Assembly (NCBI GenBank): GCA_023428915.1 | Contig: JAEYWL010000115.1 | Span: forward strand, 1-5,528 | Direction of reading: 5' to 3' | Source: Verrucomicrobiota bacterium | GTDB taxonomy: Bacteria > Chlamydiota > Chlamydiia > Chlamydiales > JAEYWL01 | Length of the DNA stretch: 5,528 bases | Part shown: one piece after another, positions 1 through 5,528 of the stretch | Numbering within the stretch: position 1 is the first letter of the stretch | How the letters are laid out: every line of letters starts with the position of its first letter | Notes under the pieces: model-generated | The model's database searches: none | What the model was told of the DNA's origin: nothing | The model's input: only the letters and a program-made list of their open reading frames with translations | Position numbers and translations under genes: made by a program

Positions 1-125
1 GTCCATTCGTGATGTTCTTCGATCCAGTCGAAAAATTGTATAGCAGAAGCGGTATTCTCATTTAAAAATTGAGGCTGTTCAAGCCATTCCAATATTTTAC
101 TATCTGCATTTTTATTTATTTCCAT
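1..125 (-). CDS. N-terminal fragment of a third ankyrin/U-box family paralogue (gene C), cut by the window edge
   Basis: An ATG at 125-123 opens a minus-strand frame that stays open for 41 codons to the left edge. An in-frame TAA (131-129) lies two codons upstream, so the start is fixed. The 41 residues match the N-terminus of gene B at 35 positions, beginning with the same MEINKNADSKIL and containing the same IQFFDWIEEH segment. The DNA is identical at about 109 of 125 bases. This fragment holds no recognisable domain. The call as an ankyrin/U-box paralogue rests only on similarity to gene B and assumes that the unseen part has the same layout. Only 15 bases, all A or T, separate it from the stop of gene B, so it is probably the next gene of the same transcript. 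No Shine-Dalgarno sequence precedes the ATG. It could also be a truncated remnant, which cannot be judged here. Confidence 0.87.
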   Translation of the reverse strand, partial: MEINKNADSKILEWLEQPQFLNENTASAIQFFDWIEEHHEW

Positions 126-140
126 AAATTAACTATTAAA

Positions 141-3100
141 CTACTCGTCGTTATCGAGAAAGCCGGCTTCTTTGATGCTCTCTTTAAGTATGGTGTCTGG
201 AATCAATTCATTTTCAGGAATGGGCTGGTTAGTAAAGGGGTTAATTACATAAAAAACTTCGTCTTCTTCATACCCTTCAAGGGATTCCCTATCCACGCGT
301 ATGCCATCCTCCTGATCGGACACTGCCCGCTTTCTCTTTACTTCTGGAGATTCCGCATCTGCATGTATGCCATCCTCTTGACCAGCCTCTTCCCGCTTCC
401 TTTTTCCGCTTGGGATAATTACCGGGTCCCGCATTACCTCGAGACTTATAGGGTCAATAAATTTCTCAGGAATTTTTTTAGTTATTGTTTCCGGGCTTTT
501 TAAAGCAGCTAAGCGGGTCTGGAATTGCTGCAAGGTTGTATAAATTTCCTGCAGCTGCTCAATGGTTTCTTTTTCTTGTTCAGGAGCATTTAACTGGCGG
601 TAAAAACGTCTTACTTCAATGAGGATCAACTGAAAGACTTGCGGTTTTTTGGTAAAACTGCTTAGCCGTTTCGTGAACTCTTCGGTCTTGTTCAGATCAG
701 ATTCTTTTTCCAGGGCCTCAAGGCTCGCTCCGAGTTCAGTTTTTTTATTTTTCCAATCGGGAAAATAACGCTCTGCTACATTGCCATTTTTTAAAAAGTC
801 CGCACGCTGCTCATCTGTCGCATATTCCAAAAACTGCAAAGCCAGGTTGAGTGCATTTAGCTGCATGATGAAGGGCGTAAATTCTTCCATTGGAATGTTA
901 GGCGCGACCATTGCAAGATCCATATCGTGAAGATAGGCTGCATACTTTAATAAATGCGGCCTTATCTCGTTGTCGGTAGTGAAAAGGGCAAATTGCAGAG
1001 AAGAAATGTCGTCTAAAAAATCACGCACCTTGGCCTGCATAAGATCAGCACCGCTGCCTGGGGGAATTTTAGACACCCATTCCGCATAGAATGTTTGCAA
1101 GGCCTCTTTAGGCAAAAGTTCCTGCTCAACTAACTGGCCAATGACTTCCCCGGCTTCGTTCAAAAAGACACCTTCCGGAATTTCCAGAGGCTTGCTCAAC
1201 TCTTCAGCTTTTTGACCTTCATCTAAATTAGCTATTGTTGTTTTTATGCTTTCAGCCGGCAGGCAAGCAATAAGTATAATGGCACAGTCTTCATCAATGA
1301 GCCCGGGATTGGCAGAAATATATTCCCTGACATCTTTGTAATAATAAACAGCAAAAAACGGCACTAAATCTTTCTTTAAAGAATACTCTGTTTTAAAAAT
1401 TGTATCCAAAAACTCTTGTTTGCGATTACCGGCCATAAGGTTGTTAAGGAAGTTTTGCGCTGAATACGCATTTATAGGGTTGGAGTAGGCATATGCATAT
1501 AATGCGAATTGAATTTGGCAATCTTCAGGGCAAAACTTGGCGACAAGATCAAACGTTTCTTGATCTTCGGCATGTCCGCAGAATTCTCCAGCCCCTGCTT
1601 CCCAAACTGCCTGGGGAATTCCTATTAAAAAATCCGGTAAGAGCCCTAAAGGGATGATTTCCACCAGCTTTTCTATGGGAGAAGAATTTTCATTATTATC
1701 TAAAAGCAAATCTGCAACGAGAGTGTTTTCGCGCACTTTCAATAAAAGTGTAAAGTACGCAAGGTTTTCTTGGCTAACGGCACTGTGAAAGGGATTTTCA
1801 CCTTGATTATTGGGGATGAACATGCTGTTTATTTCTTCAGGGGTAAAATGTTGCATGATTCTTTCTATGCGCGAGGCAGATAAAGGCAAGGCAGCTATCT
1901 CATGCAATAAAGTATTGCCTGCACTGCTCCTTAACATTGCAAGCTCAGCGTATTTTTCATCAGGATAGAATGAAATGAAAACTGAGGAGCTCTTCCCTAA
2001 TACAAAGGGAAAATCAGTAAAGTATTGCCTGCGTTGTTCAGCATTCGCGGCAGCTAAAAGTGCAATGATCCTTTTTTCTTTAGGTTCGGGTGCTGATTGA
2101 ATAATTGAAAAATATAGCGATTGAAAATTAGAAATAGGCAGTCTAGGGATAATGCTGTAGCTTAGCTCAGCACAATTCTGAATTGTTTTTTCCGGGCACC
2201 TCACAAACACATGCTCAAACAAAGCAGCCAGCGTGGTAAGATGCTCTGGCTTTGTAGCAGCATAAGCCGCTACCATCCTGGGCAGCTGGCCCAAGCGCTC
2301 TAAAACCGCTAAAATCCTGCCCTTGCGCTGTTCATTGTCCGACATGCCAAAGAGGGTTTTCAACCCATGCAGGCTGCCGCTCAAATCTGCCTCAAAACCA
2401 AGCCTGTGCTCTGCATTTGCATCGGGGAACCTGGTGTTTAATTGTCCCTGATAATCATTTGAAGCGGCTATTTTCTGAAAAAGGTCCCCGATGGCATCTT
2501 CAGGCAATAATAAATAGACCCTCGGGTATGCCTGCAATAATTCAATTGCCTTGCCAACGTTTTGGGGGCTGTACAGTAATTTAAGGATTGCAGCCCTGTC
2601 CTTAACTTCATCACGCCACCAATTAATACTTTTCCCCCCATGCAGAATGCCTAAATGCAATCTTTCATAAGCCTTTTCAGTGGACTCCGCCAGCTCAGCA
2701 AGCCTTAAATCAAGCCAAGGAGCCTCTCCAGCAGGCATGTCATCGAAAAAACTTTTTGCATCCTGTCCAATCAACCCAGCGCTTTCCTTATCGATGAGGA
2801 GGGAGCCCGGCACTTTTGTCGCTTGTAAAATTTCGGGCACCATGTTTGGATTATTGCGCAGGGCAAACTTCACAATCGACTCCCCTTCCTCTACCATCAT
2901 TTGCTCATGCAAACCGGGGCCGCAAGCAATTGCAAGAGCATGTATGGCAGTTGCATGCCCCTCGCTGACTGCATACTGCAAGGCTGAAATGCCTAAGGAA
3001 TTTTTCCGCAGCAAAGCCAGGTCCATCTCCGCCTGATCCGGCACCGCCATAAAAATAATAGGTATATAGGCTGCATGGTTAAGCAGTACAGCCGTTTGCA

Positions 3101-3818
3101 ATACGGTATGCCCCTTCTTATTTTCCTCTAAAAGTATGGTGTAGGCGGCATCGCCTAATAAGTTGATTGCGTTCTTTAGAACCTGAGGGTTGGCATTGCG
3201 GGCTGCTATATGCAAGGGATTCTCTCCCCCAACGCTTGAAAAAAGCTCATCCTTTTGCCCTGCAGGGCAAATCTGCCATAGGCGTACCATAGCCTGCGGG
3301 TTTTCTTCCATGCAAGCCAGATGCAGGGCATTTTTATGTTCGAGAAAGAAATCGGGAAACTTTTGCAGCAAAGGCTGGCCCCAAAGGGCAAACAATTGAT
3401 TATCCTGCGCAGCAAACATCTGCAATAGTTTTCCAGCTATAGCTTTAGGAGGGAAAACTTCAAAAATATCGCGGCGGGAGAGAAAATAGTGCAAAATATT
3501 AGGCGATTTCGTCCCGATTTGCTCGCAAAGCTTAAGAAAATTTTCAGCATCTGCTTTGCGATAGCTAGTTTCCAGGCTGTCAAATTCAGAGGACCAAATT
3601 TGCCCAATAATGTTCTCCAAACGCTGGGCAAGAACATTTTCTTTTATTTCAATTTTAAAAAGGCTGCGCTCTAAAAATGGATGATTTTGACTGCTCCATT
3701 CTTGATGCTCTTCGATCCAGTCAAAAAATTGTATAACTGACGCTGTATTCTCACTTAAATGTTGAGGATTTTCAAGCCATTGCAATATCTTACTATCTGC
3801 ATTTTTATTAATTTCCAT
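141..3818 (-). CDS. Ankyrin-repeat protein with C-terminal U-box, probable secreted E3 ubiquitin ligase (gene B)
   Basis: This is a complete 1225-residue frame. Five ankyrin-like units lie at about 161-335 (ALHLA, PLHIAA, VLQTAV, ALQYAV and IVKFAL cores), with two more at about 632-700 (LLHEIA, PFHSAV). Between them is leucine- and alanine-rich, apparently alpha-helical sequence. A segment at about 713-1115 is shared with gene A and ends in a helical, possibly coiled-coil stretch (about 1024-1110). The C-terminus (about 1116-1225) is a U-box: IPEKFIDPISLEVM, then DPVIIPSG, DRESLE, NPFTNQPIPENELIP and a closing helix, ending GFLD. Known U-box proteins recruit a charged E2 and promote ubiquitin transfer. 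Acting inside a eukaryotic host after secretion is inference. No signal peptide or membrane segment is seen. About 37 residues, with two KRKR clusters, are inserted between SG and DR in the first U-box loop. The start is fixed by an in-frame TAA at 3851-3849 and by the same N-terminus in gene C. No Shine-Dalgarno is visible. Confidence 0.95.
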   Translation of the reverse strand: MEINKNADSKILQWLENPQHLSENTASVIQFFDWIEEHQEWSSQNHPFLERSLFKIEIKENVLAQRLENIIGQIWSSEFDSLETSYRKADAENFLKLCEQIGTKSPNILHYFLSRRDIFEVFPPKAIAGKLLQMFAAQDNQLFALWGQPLLQKFPDFFLEHKNALHLACMEENPQAMVRLWQICPAGQKDELFSSVGGENPLHIAARNANPQVLKNAINLLGDAAYTILLEENKKGHTVLQTAVLLNHAAYIPIIFMAVPDQAEMDLALLRKNSLGISALQYAVSEGHATAIHALAIACGPGLHEQMMVEEGESIVKFALRNNPNMVPEILQATKVPGSLLIDKESAGLIGQDAKSFFDDMPAGEAPWLDLRLAELAESTEKAYERLHLGILHGGKSINWWRDEVKDRAAILKLLYSPQNVGKAIELLQAYPRVYLLLPEDAIGDLFQKIAASNDYQGQLNTRFPDANAEHRLGFEADLSGSLHGLKTLFGMSDNEQRKGRILAVLERLGQLPRMVAAYAATKPEHLTTLAALFEHVFVRCPEKTIQNCAELSYSIIPRLPISNFQSLYFSIIQSAPEPKEKRIIALLAAANAEQRRQYFTDFPFVLGKSSSVFISFYPDEKYAELAMLRSSAGNTLLHEIAALPLSASRIERIMQHFTPEEINSMFIPNNQGENPFHSAVSQENLAYFTLLLKVRENTLVADLLLDNNENSSPIEKLVEIIPLGLLPDFLIGIPQAVWEAGAGEFCGHAEDQETFDLVAKFCPEDCQIQFALYAYAYSNPINAYSAQNFLNNLMAGNRKQEFLDTIFKTEYSLKKDLVPFFAVYYYKDVREYISANPGLIDEDCAIILIACLPAESIKTTIANLDEGQKAEELSKPLEIPEGVFLNEAGEVIGQLVEQELLPKEALQTFYAEWVSKIPPGSGADLMQAKVRDFLDDISSLQFALFTTDNEIRPHLLKYAAYLHDMDLAMVAPNIPMEEFTPFIMQLNALNLALQFLEYATDEQRADFLKNGNVAERYFPDWKNKKTELGASLEALEKESDLNKTEEFTKRLSSFTKKPQVFQLILIEVRRFYRQLNAPEQEKETIEQLQEIYTTLQQFQTRLAALKSPETITKKIPEKFIDPISLEVMRDPVIIPSGKRKREEAGQEDGIHADAESPEVKRKRAVSDQEDGIRVDRESLEGYEEDEVFYVINPFTNQPIPENELIPDTILKESIKEAGFLDNDE
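174..473 (-). other. U-box domain of gene B with basic loop insertion
   Basis: This covers residues about 1116-1215 of gene B. The landmarks follow the eukaryotic CHIP-type U-box: DPI and M at 1122-1129, DPVIIPSG at 1131-1138, DR at 1176-1177, NPFTNQPI at 1193-1200 and ELIP followed by a helix. I1121 or I1124 lies where the loop-1 hydrophobic E2 contact is expected. P1199 aligns with the loop-2 proline that is needed for E2 binding in CHIP. Cysteine and histidine zinc ligands are absent, as expected for a U-box rather than a RING. The usual two or three residues between SG and DR are replaced by about 37 residues of repeated basic/acidic sequence. Whether E2 still docks with this insertion cannot be read from the sequence. 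Confidence 0.88.
273..404 (-). repeat. Two tandem 66-bp units encoding duplicated KRKR segments inside the U-box
   Basis: Unit 1 is 404-339 (residues 1139-1160) and unit 2 is 338-273 (residues 1161-1182). Aligned without gaps, the DNA units agree at about 47 of 66 bases and the peptides at 13 of 22 residues. Each unit starts with KRKR and contains QEDGI, then a D-x-ES-x-E segment. Unit 2 also supplies the DRESLE part of the U-box itself, so the duplication appears to have copied a piece of the domain plus its basic leader. Gene A carries a related single KRKR segment at the same place, which suggests that one copy is ancestral and the doubling is specific to gene B. Confidence 0.85.
1719..1925 (-). 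other. Second, isolated ankyrin-like repeat pair in gene B
   Basis: This covers residues about 632-700. AGNTLLHEIAALPLS and GENPFHSAVSQENLAYF each follow the ankyrin pattern G-x-T/N-x-LH/FH-x-A, with a following helix (RIERIMQHF and LLLKV). The spacing between the two is about 40 residues, longer than the usual 33, so the helices or the loop between them are extended. About 300 residues of non-ankyrin helical sequence separate this pair from the N-terminal block. Confidence 0.65.
2814..3338 (-). other. N-terminal ankyrin-repeat block of gene B
   Basis: This covers residues about 161-335. Five consecutive units are recognisable by their cores: NALHLACMEENP, ENPLHIAARNANP, HTVLQTAVLLNHA, ISALQYAVSEGHA and a weaker ESIVKFALRNNP. 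The first two keep the LH of the TPLH signature, and the rest are degenerate. Spacing is 36-39 residues rather than 33, so this is a loose ankyrin solenoid. Ankyrin repeats are protein-binding scaffolds, and in a U-box protein they would be the natural substrate-recognition part. The specific partner is unknown. Confidence 0.8.
3694..3818 (-). repeat. Direct repeat: 5' end of gene B matching the 5' end of gene C
   Basis: The first 125 coding bases of gene B align without gaps to positions 1-125 (gene C), with about 16 differences (87% identity). The match is longer than the window can show, because gene C is cut at the left edge. Immediately upstream of the two ATGs the sequences differ apart from general AT-richness, so the duplicated unit seems to begin at or close to the start codon. 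Confidence 0.9.
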
Positions 3819-3825
3819 AATATGT

Positions 3826-3855
3826 ATTATATAGATAATATAAATTAATTATCAC
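3826..3855 (-). promoter_or_regulatory. Candidate sigma-70-type promoter abutting the gene B start
   Basis: On the minus strand a perfect TATAAT (3831-3826) lies 18 bases after GTGATA (3855-3850), which matches 4 of 6 positions of TTGACA. Transcription would begin about seven bases past the -10 box, at or almost at the gene B ATG (3818), giving a leaderless or nearly leaderless mRNA. That would agree with the missing Shine-Dalgarno. The surrounding DNA is so AT-rich that a TATAAT by chance is quite possible. Confidence 0.3.
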
Positions 3856-3893
3856 ATTTATTTAAAAATAAATCACCTTTAAAAATTAAATAG

Positions 3894-3922
3894 TTAATAA
3901 GTAGCTTAAAAAAAACAGTAAA
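3894..3922 (-). promoter_or_regulatory. Alternative, weaker promoter candidate upstream of gene B
   Basis: TTTACT (3922-3917) and TATTAA (3899-3894), each matching 4 of 6 consensus positions, are separated by 17 bases that include an eight-T run. Initiation here would leave a leader of about 70 bases. That leader contains AAAGGTGA (3880-3873), a good ribosome-binding-like sequence, but it sits some 55 bases from the gene B ATG and precedes only an ATG followed at once by TGA, so it does not serve gene B. This is weak evidence. Confidence 0.2.
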
Positions 3923-3992
3923 CCCTTTGCTTCATCATCGACAATTAATATAAATGACTTATATTTGAAATGTTGGAGCTAGAAATACCTAA

Positions 3993-5528
3993 TCACTCTT
4001 CTTCTACTTCTTCATCTGGTCTTTCTTGTATCTCTTCCTCATCAAGCCAACCGGATGCAAGTATCTTTTTTTGCAGTTCTATGTCTGTTTTGTATGCTTC
4101 CTTAGGATAGAATTCATTAGTATAGGGATCTTTAATTTGACCATCTGCATTTGGCTGCCCCAGATTACGCCGATCCACCCTTTTTGCTGTAGGCACAATT
4201 TCCTCAATGCCATCCTCTGCCCTCTTTCGTTTGCCGGGAATAATCACGGGGTCTGCCATGACCACAAGAAACAAATGATCGAGAAACTCTTCCGGAACTT
4301 CTGCTTCATGACTTTCAATCTTTAAAGCCTCAACTTCAGATAATAGCAGCATGACTTCTTTAAGCCTTTTTTCTAATTGCTCTTGAACAGGTGTAAATTG
4401 CACCGCCCCTTTTGCATTATTTTTTGTGAATAAAAACTTGATTTCCTGCAGATCCATTGCCCATACTTGGGGCCGTTTTGAGTATTTGCGCAGTTCAGTC
4501 AATAATTTCTCAACTGTTGCTTGCCTTTGCTCTTGATCCTCAATCCCTTTTGCTTCAAGCAAACCCGCTTTTATTTCCTCTTGTTTAACTTGCCAATCTG
4601 GAAAAAGAAACTCACACCAGTCGATTTGCAAAATAAATTCTTGTTTTTGGGCAGGTAAAGCATGCATTAAAGCCCTGATTAAGACGCTAAGTGAAAACTG
4701 TTTTATGGTTGGCAATAATTCAGAAGCAGGGATAAAAGGCATAGTTACAGCTAAAGCTTTTTGTTCCATAAAAGGAAGGTATGGAATGAGATATTTTCTT
4801 ACCTCATCGCTCCGGGCAAAAAATGCCAAGGTCTGAGAAGGAATATTATTCAAAAATTCCGCGACAGTTTCCTGCATTAAATGCGTACCGCCTGTCTTGG
4901 GGATTTTATTGACATATTCCTCGTAAAAGGAGGATAAGGCAATCTCAGGTTCTGCATATTCGCTGGGATAACTTTCAAGGGGAATTCCCTGCCCGTCATA
5001 CACGGTGCGTTCAGGCAGCTCTAAGGCTTCAGCCAGAGCAATCTCTATGTGCTCCTCAGGTATTTTTGCCACAGTTTGAACCACAGCTTCAGGTGATAAT
5101 AAAAAAAGCAGTTCGCGTAAAAATTCAAGCGGCACTGCTTTCCAGTCCTTTTTTATCTCCTCCATAAATATCTCAGCATATTCACTGGCAAGGTACTCTA
5201 TCAATGACTCTTGTTCTTCGAGGGTAGTTATAGAAAGGATGCAATTGAGAAACTCTTTTCTTTGCGTCCGCATAAGTTCATCAAGCAACCGATCTTGAGT
5301 AAAGTTAAAACGATCATTCCAAATTACATGATGCGTATTTATCGCCAGCCGTACCCTGCATGATGGCGGGCAATGAGCGGCCAAAGCATTAAGAGTTCCT
5401 TGAGAGGCTATTATTTTAATATTTTCAGGAGCAATAAGCTTTATCCAGATTTCTCCGGAAAATGTTTTAAGATAAGGGATGAGCTTATCAAGGTCTGCTG
5501 ACAACAATAATTCCTTATAGGGGGCGTC
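3993..5528 (-). CDS. C-terminal part of a U-box family paralogue with a divergent U-box (gene A), 5' end outside the window
   Basis: The frame is open from the right edge (first full codon 5528-5526) to a TGA at 3995-3993, giving 511 visible residues. A TTG at 5507 with AAGGAA upstream could mimic a start, but the frame stays open above it. The visible part aligns collinearly with gene B from about residue 713 to the end (511 against about 513 residues), so the true N-terminus probably lies far upstream. Conserved landmarks, counted from the edge, are CP-x2-C near 53-57, FY-x-E-x-V-x-KIP at 201-210, LMQ at 217-219, FPDW at 309-312 and KRPQV at 351-355. The U-box occupies about 411-490, with DPVIIP, DRRNL and DPYTN, then GWLDEEE and an acidic tail. 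Loop-1 and loop-2 E2-contact positions are altered. A KRKR cluster lies at 433-436. The likely role is as a host-directed ubiquitin-ligase-like effector; its activity is doubtful. No ankyrin unit is seen in the visible part. Confidence 0.93.
   Translation of the reverse strand, partial: DAPYKELLLSADLDKLIPYLKTFSGEIWIKLIAPENIKIIASQGTLNALAAHCPPSCRVRLAINTHHVIWNDRFNFTQDRLLDELMRTQRKEFLNCILSITTLEEQESLIEYLASEYAEIFMEEIKKDWKAVPLEFLRELLFLLSPEAVVQTVAKIPEEHIEIALAEALELPERTVYDGQGIPLESYPSEYAEPEIALSSFYEEYVNKIPKTGGTHLMQETVAEFLNNIPSQTLAFFARSDEVRKYLIPYLPFMEQKALAVTMPFIPASELLPTIKQFSLSVLIRALMHALPAQKQEFILQIDWCEFLFPDWQVKQEEIKAGLLEAKGIEDQEQRQATVEKLLTELRKYSKRPQVWAMDLQEIKFLFTKNNAKGAVQFTPVQEQLEKRLKEVMLLLSEVEALKIESHEAEVPEEFLDHLFLVVMADPVIIPGKRKRAEDGIEEIVPTAKRVDRRNLGQPNADGQIKDPYTNEFYPKEAYKTDIELQKKILASGWLDEEEIQERPDEEVEEE
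4059..4298 (-). other. Divergent U-box domain of gene A
   Basis: This covers residues about 411-490 from the window edge. The fold landmarks PEEFLD, V-x-MADPVIIP, DRRNL, DPYTN and a closing helix are kept. Several usual positions differ: DPI is DHL (417-419), the SG after IIP is reduced to G, and the loop-2 proline (P1199 in gene B) is F473. The insert between G and DR is about 18 residues, with KRKR (4232-4221) and a second basic group AKR-VDRR. The spacing resembles a bipartite nuclear localisation signal. Confidence 0.78.
4428..4928 (-). other. Family-specific helical module preceding the U-box, gene A copy
   Basis: This covers residues about 201-367 and pairs with gene B residues 910-1070 (positions 1091-609). 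The first 29 residues agree at 15 positions, including FY, E, V, KIP, G, LMQ, V, FL and I. FPDW and the K-x-PQV segment are also shared further on. It appears mostly alpha-helical. I recognise no named domain. Its conservation next to the U-box in both genes suggests a structural or E2/substrate-positioning part of this family. Confidence 0.7.

Larger units (their letters stand above)
3819..3992. other. AT-rich intergenic region between genes A and B
   Basis: This 174-bp non-coding stretch is about 20% G+C, far below the flanking genes. It carries three short perfect inverted repeats made only of A and T in their arms. The first is 3947-3965 (7-bp arms, 5-base loop), 28 bp past the stop of gene A. 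The second is 3856-3873 (8-bp arms, 2-base loop). The third is 3825-3840 (6-bp arms, 4-base loop), just before the gene B start. None has a GC-rich stem followed by a T-run in the direction of transcription, so I see no convincing intrinsic terminator for gene A. An eight-T run on the minus strand (3915-3908) lacks a stem before it. Confidence 0.7.

Noticed and set aside
69..503. Plus-strand open frame of 144 codons opposite the end of gene B
   Set aside because: It overlaps the well-supported U-box coding sequence and the start of gene C on the other strand. Its protein is rich in aromatic and hydrophobic residues, as expected from antisense reading of AT-rich coding DNA, and shows no domain.
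1908..2032. 15-bp identical sequence (1908-1922 and 2018-2032) about 110 bp apart
   Set aside because: The two copies are read in different frames (AGNTL and RQYFT), there is no similarity around them, and no function is suggested. It is most likely chance.
2680..3415. Several 60-120 codon frames on both strands inside gene B
   Set aside because: All lie within the ankyrin-repeat coding sequence, whose reading frame is supported by repeats and paralogy. Their peptides show no motif, so they are shadows.
3908..3965. Rho-independent terminator after gene A
   Set aside because: The nearest inverted repeat has only A-T pairs and no T-run after it. The eight-T run on the minus strand has no stem before it. 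The two elements are about 30 bases apart and do not form a terminator.
4026..4325. Plus-strand frame of 99 codons opposite the U-box of gene A
   Set aside because: It is antisense to a domain conserved in two genes, its product is cysteine- and phenylalanine-rich with no recognisable features, and no promoter or ribosome-binding site was seen.
5505..5507. TTG with AAGGAA a few bases upstream as the start of gene A
   Set aside because: The frame continues upstream to the window edge, and the paralogue gene B has about 710 further residues before the matching point, so this is an internal codon. A decayed 5' end cannot be fully excluded.

Overview
The window contains three genes of one family. 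They are arranged head to tail, and all are read on the minus strand. In transcription order they are gene A (positions 3993-5528, its 5' part lies beyond the right edge), gene B (141-3818, complete, 1225 residues) and gene C (1-125, only its first 41 codons, running off the left edge). No RNA gene, insertion sequence, CRISPR array or metabolic gene is visible.

Gene B reads as a eukaryote-like modular protein. It has a short N-terminal region, a block of ankyrin-type repeats, a long alpha-helical region with a second small ankyrin-like block, a helical module shared with gene A, a helical or coiled-coil linker, and a C-terminal U-box. The U-box is the RING-like, zinc-free fold of E2-binding ubiquitin ligases. 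Gene A matches gene B collinearly over the last ~510 residues and also ends in a U-box, but several E2-contact positions are changed. In both proteins the first U-box loop carries an inserted segment with a KRKR nuclear-localisation-like cluster. In gene B that insert is an internal tandem duplication of 22 residues (66 bp).

Uninterrupted, intron-less reading frames packed head to tail point to a bacterium. The host-like domains (ankyrin plus U-box) and the local family expansion suggest an obligate or facultative intracellular bacterium of amoebae or other protists. An environmental chlamydia (Parachlamydiaceae, Simkania or Waddlia type) or a Legionellales member fits best. This placement is inference from architecture, as no taxonomic marker gene is present.

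The likely joint role is as secreted effectors that redirect host ubiquitination. The helical and ankyrin parts would choose the target, the U-box would recruit a host E2, and the basic inserts may send the protein to the host nucleus. Genes B and C are separated by only 15 AT-only bases and may be co-transcribed. Genes A and B are separated by 174 bp of ~20% G+C sequence, the only sizeable non-coding stretch. It holds candidate promoters and small AT-rich inverted repeats but no convincing terminator.
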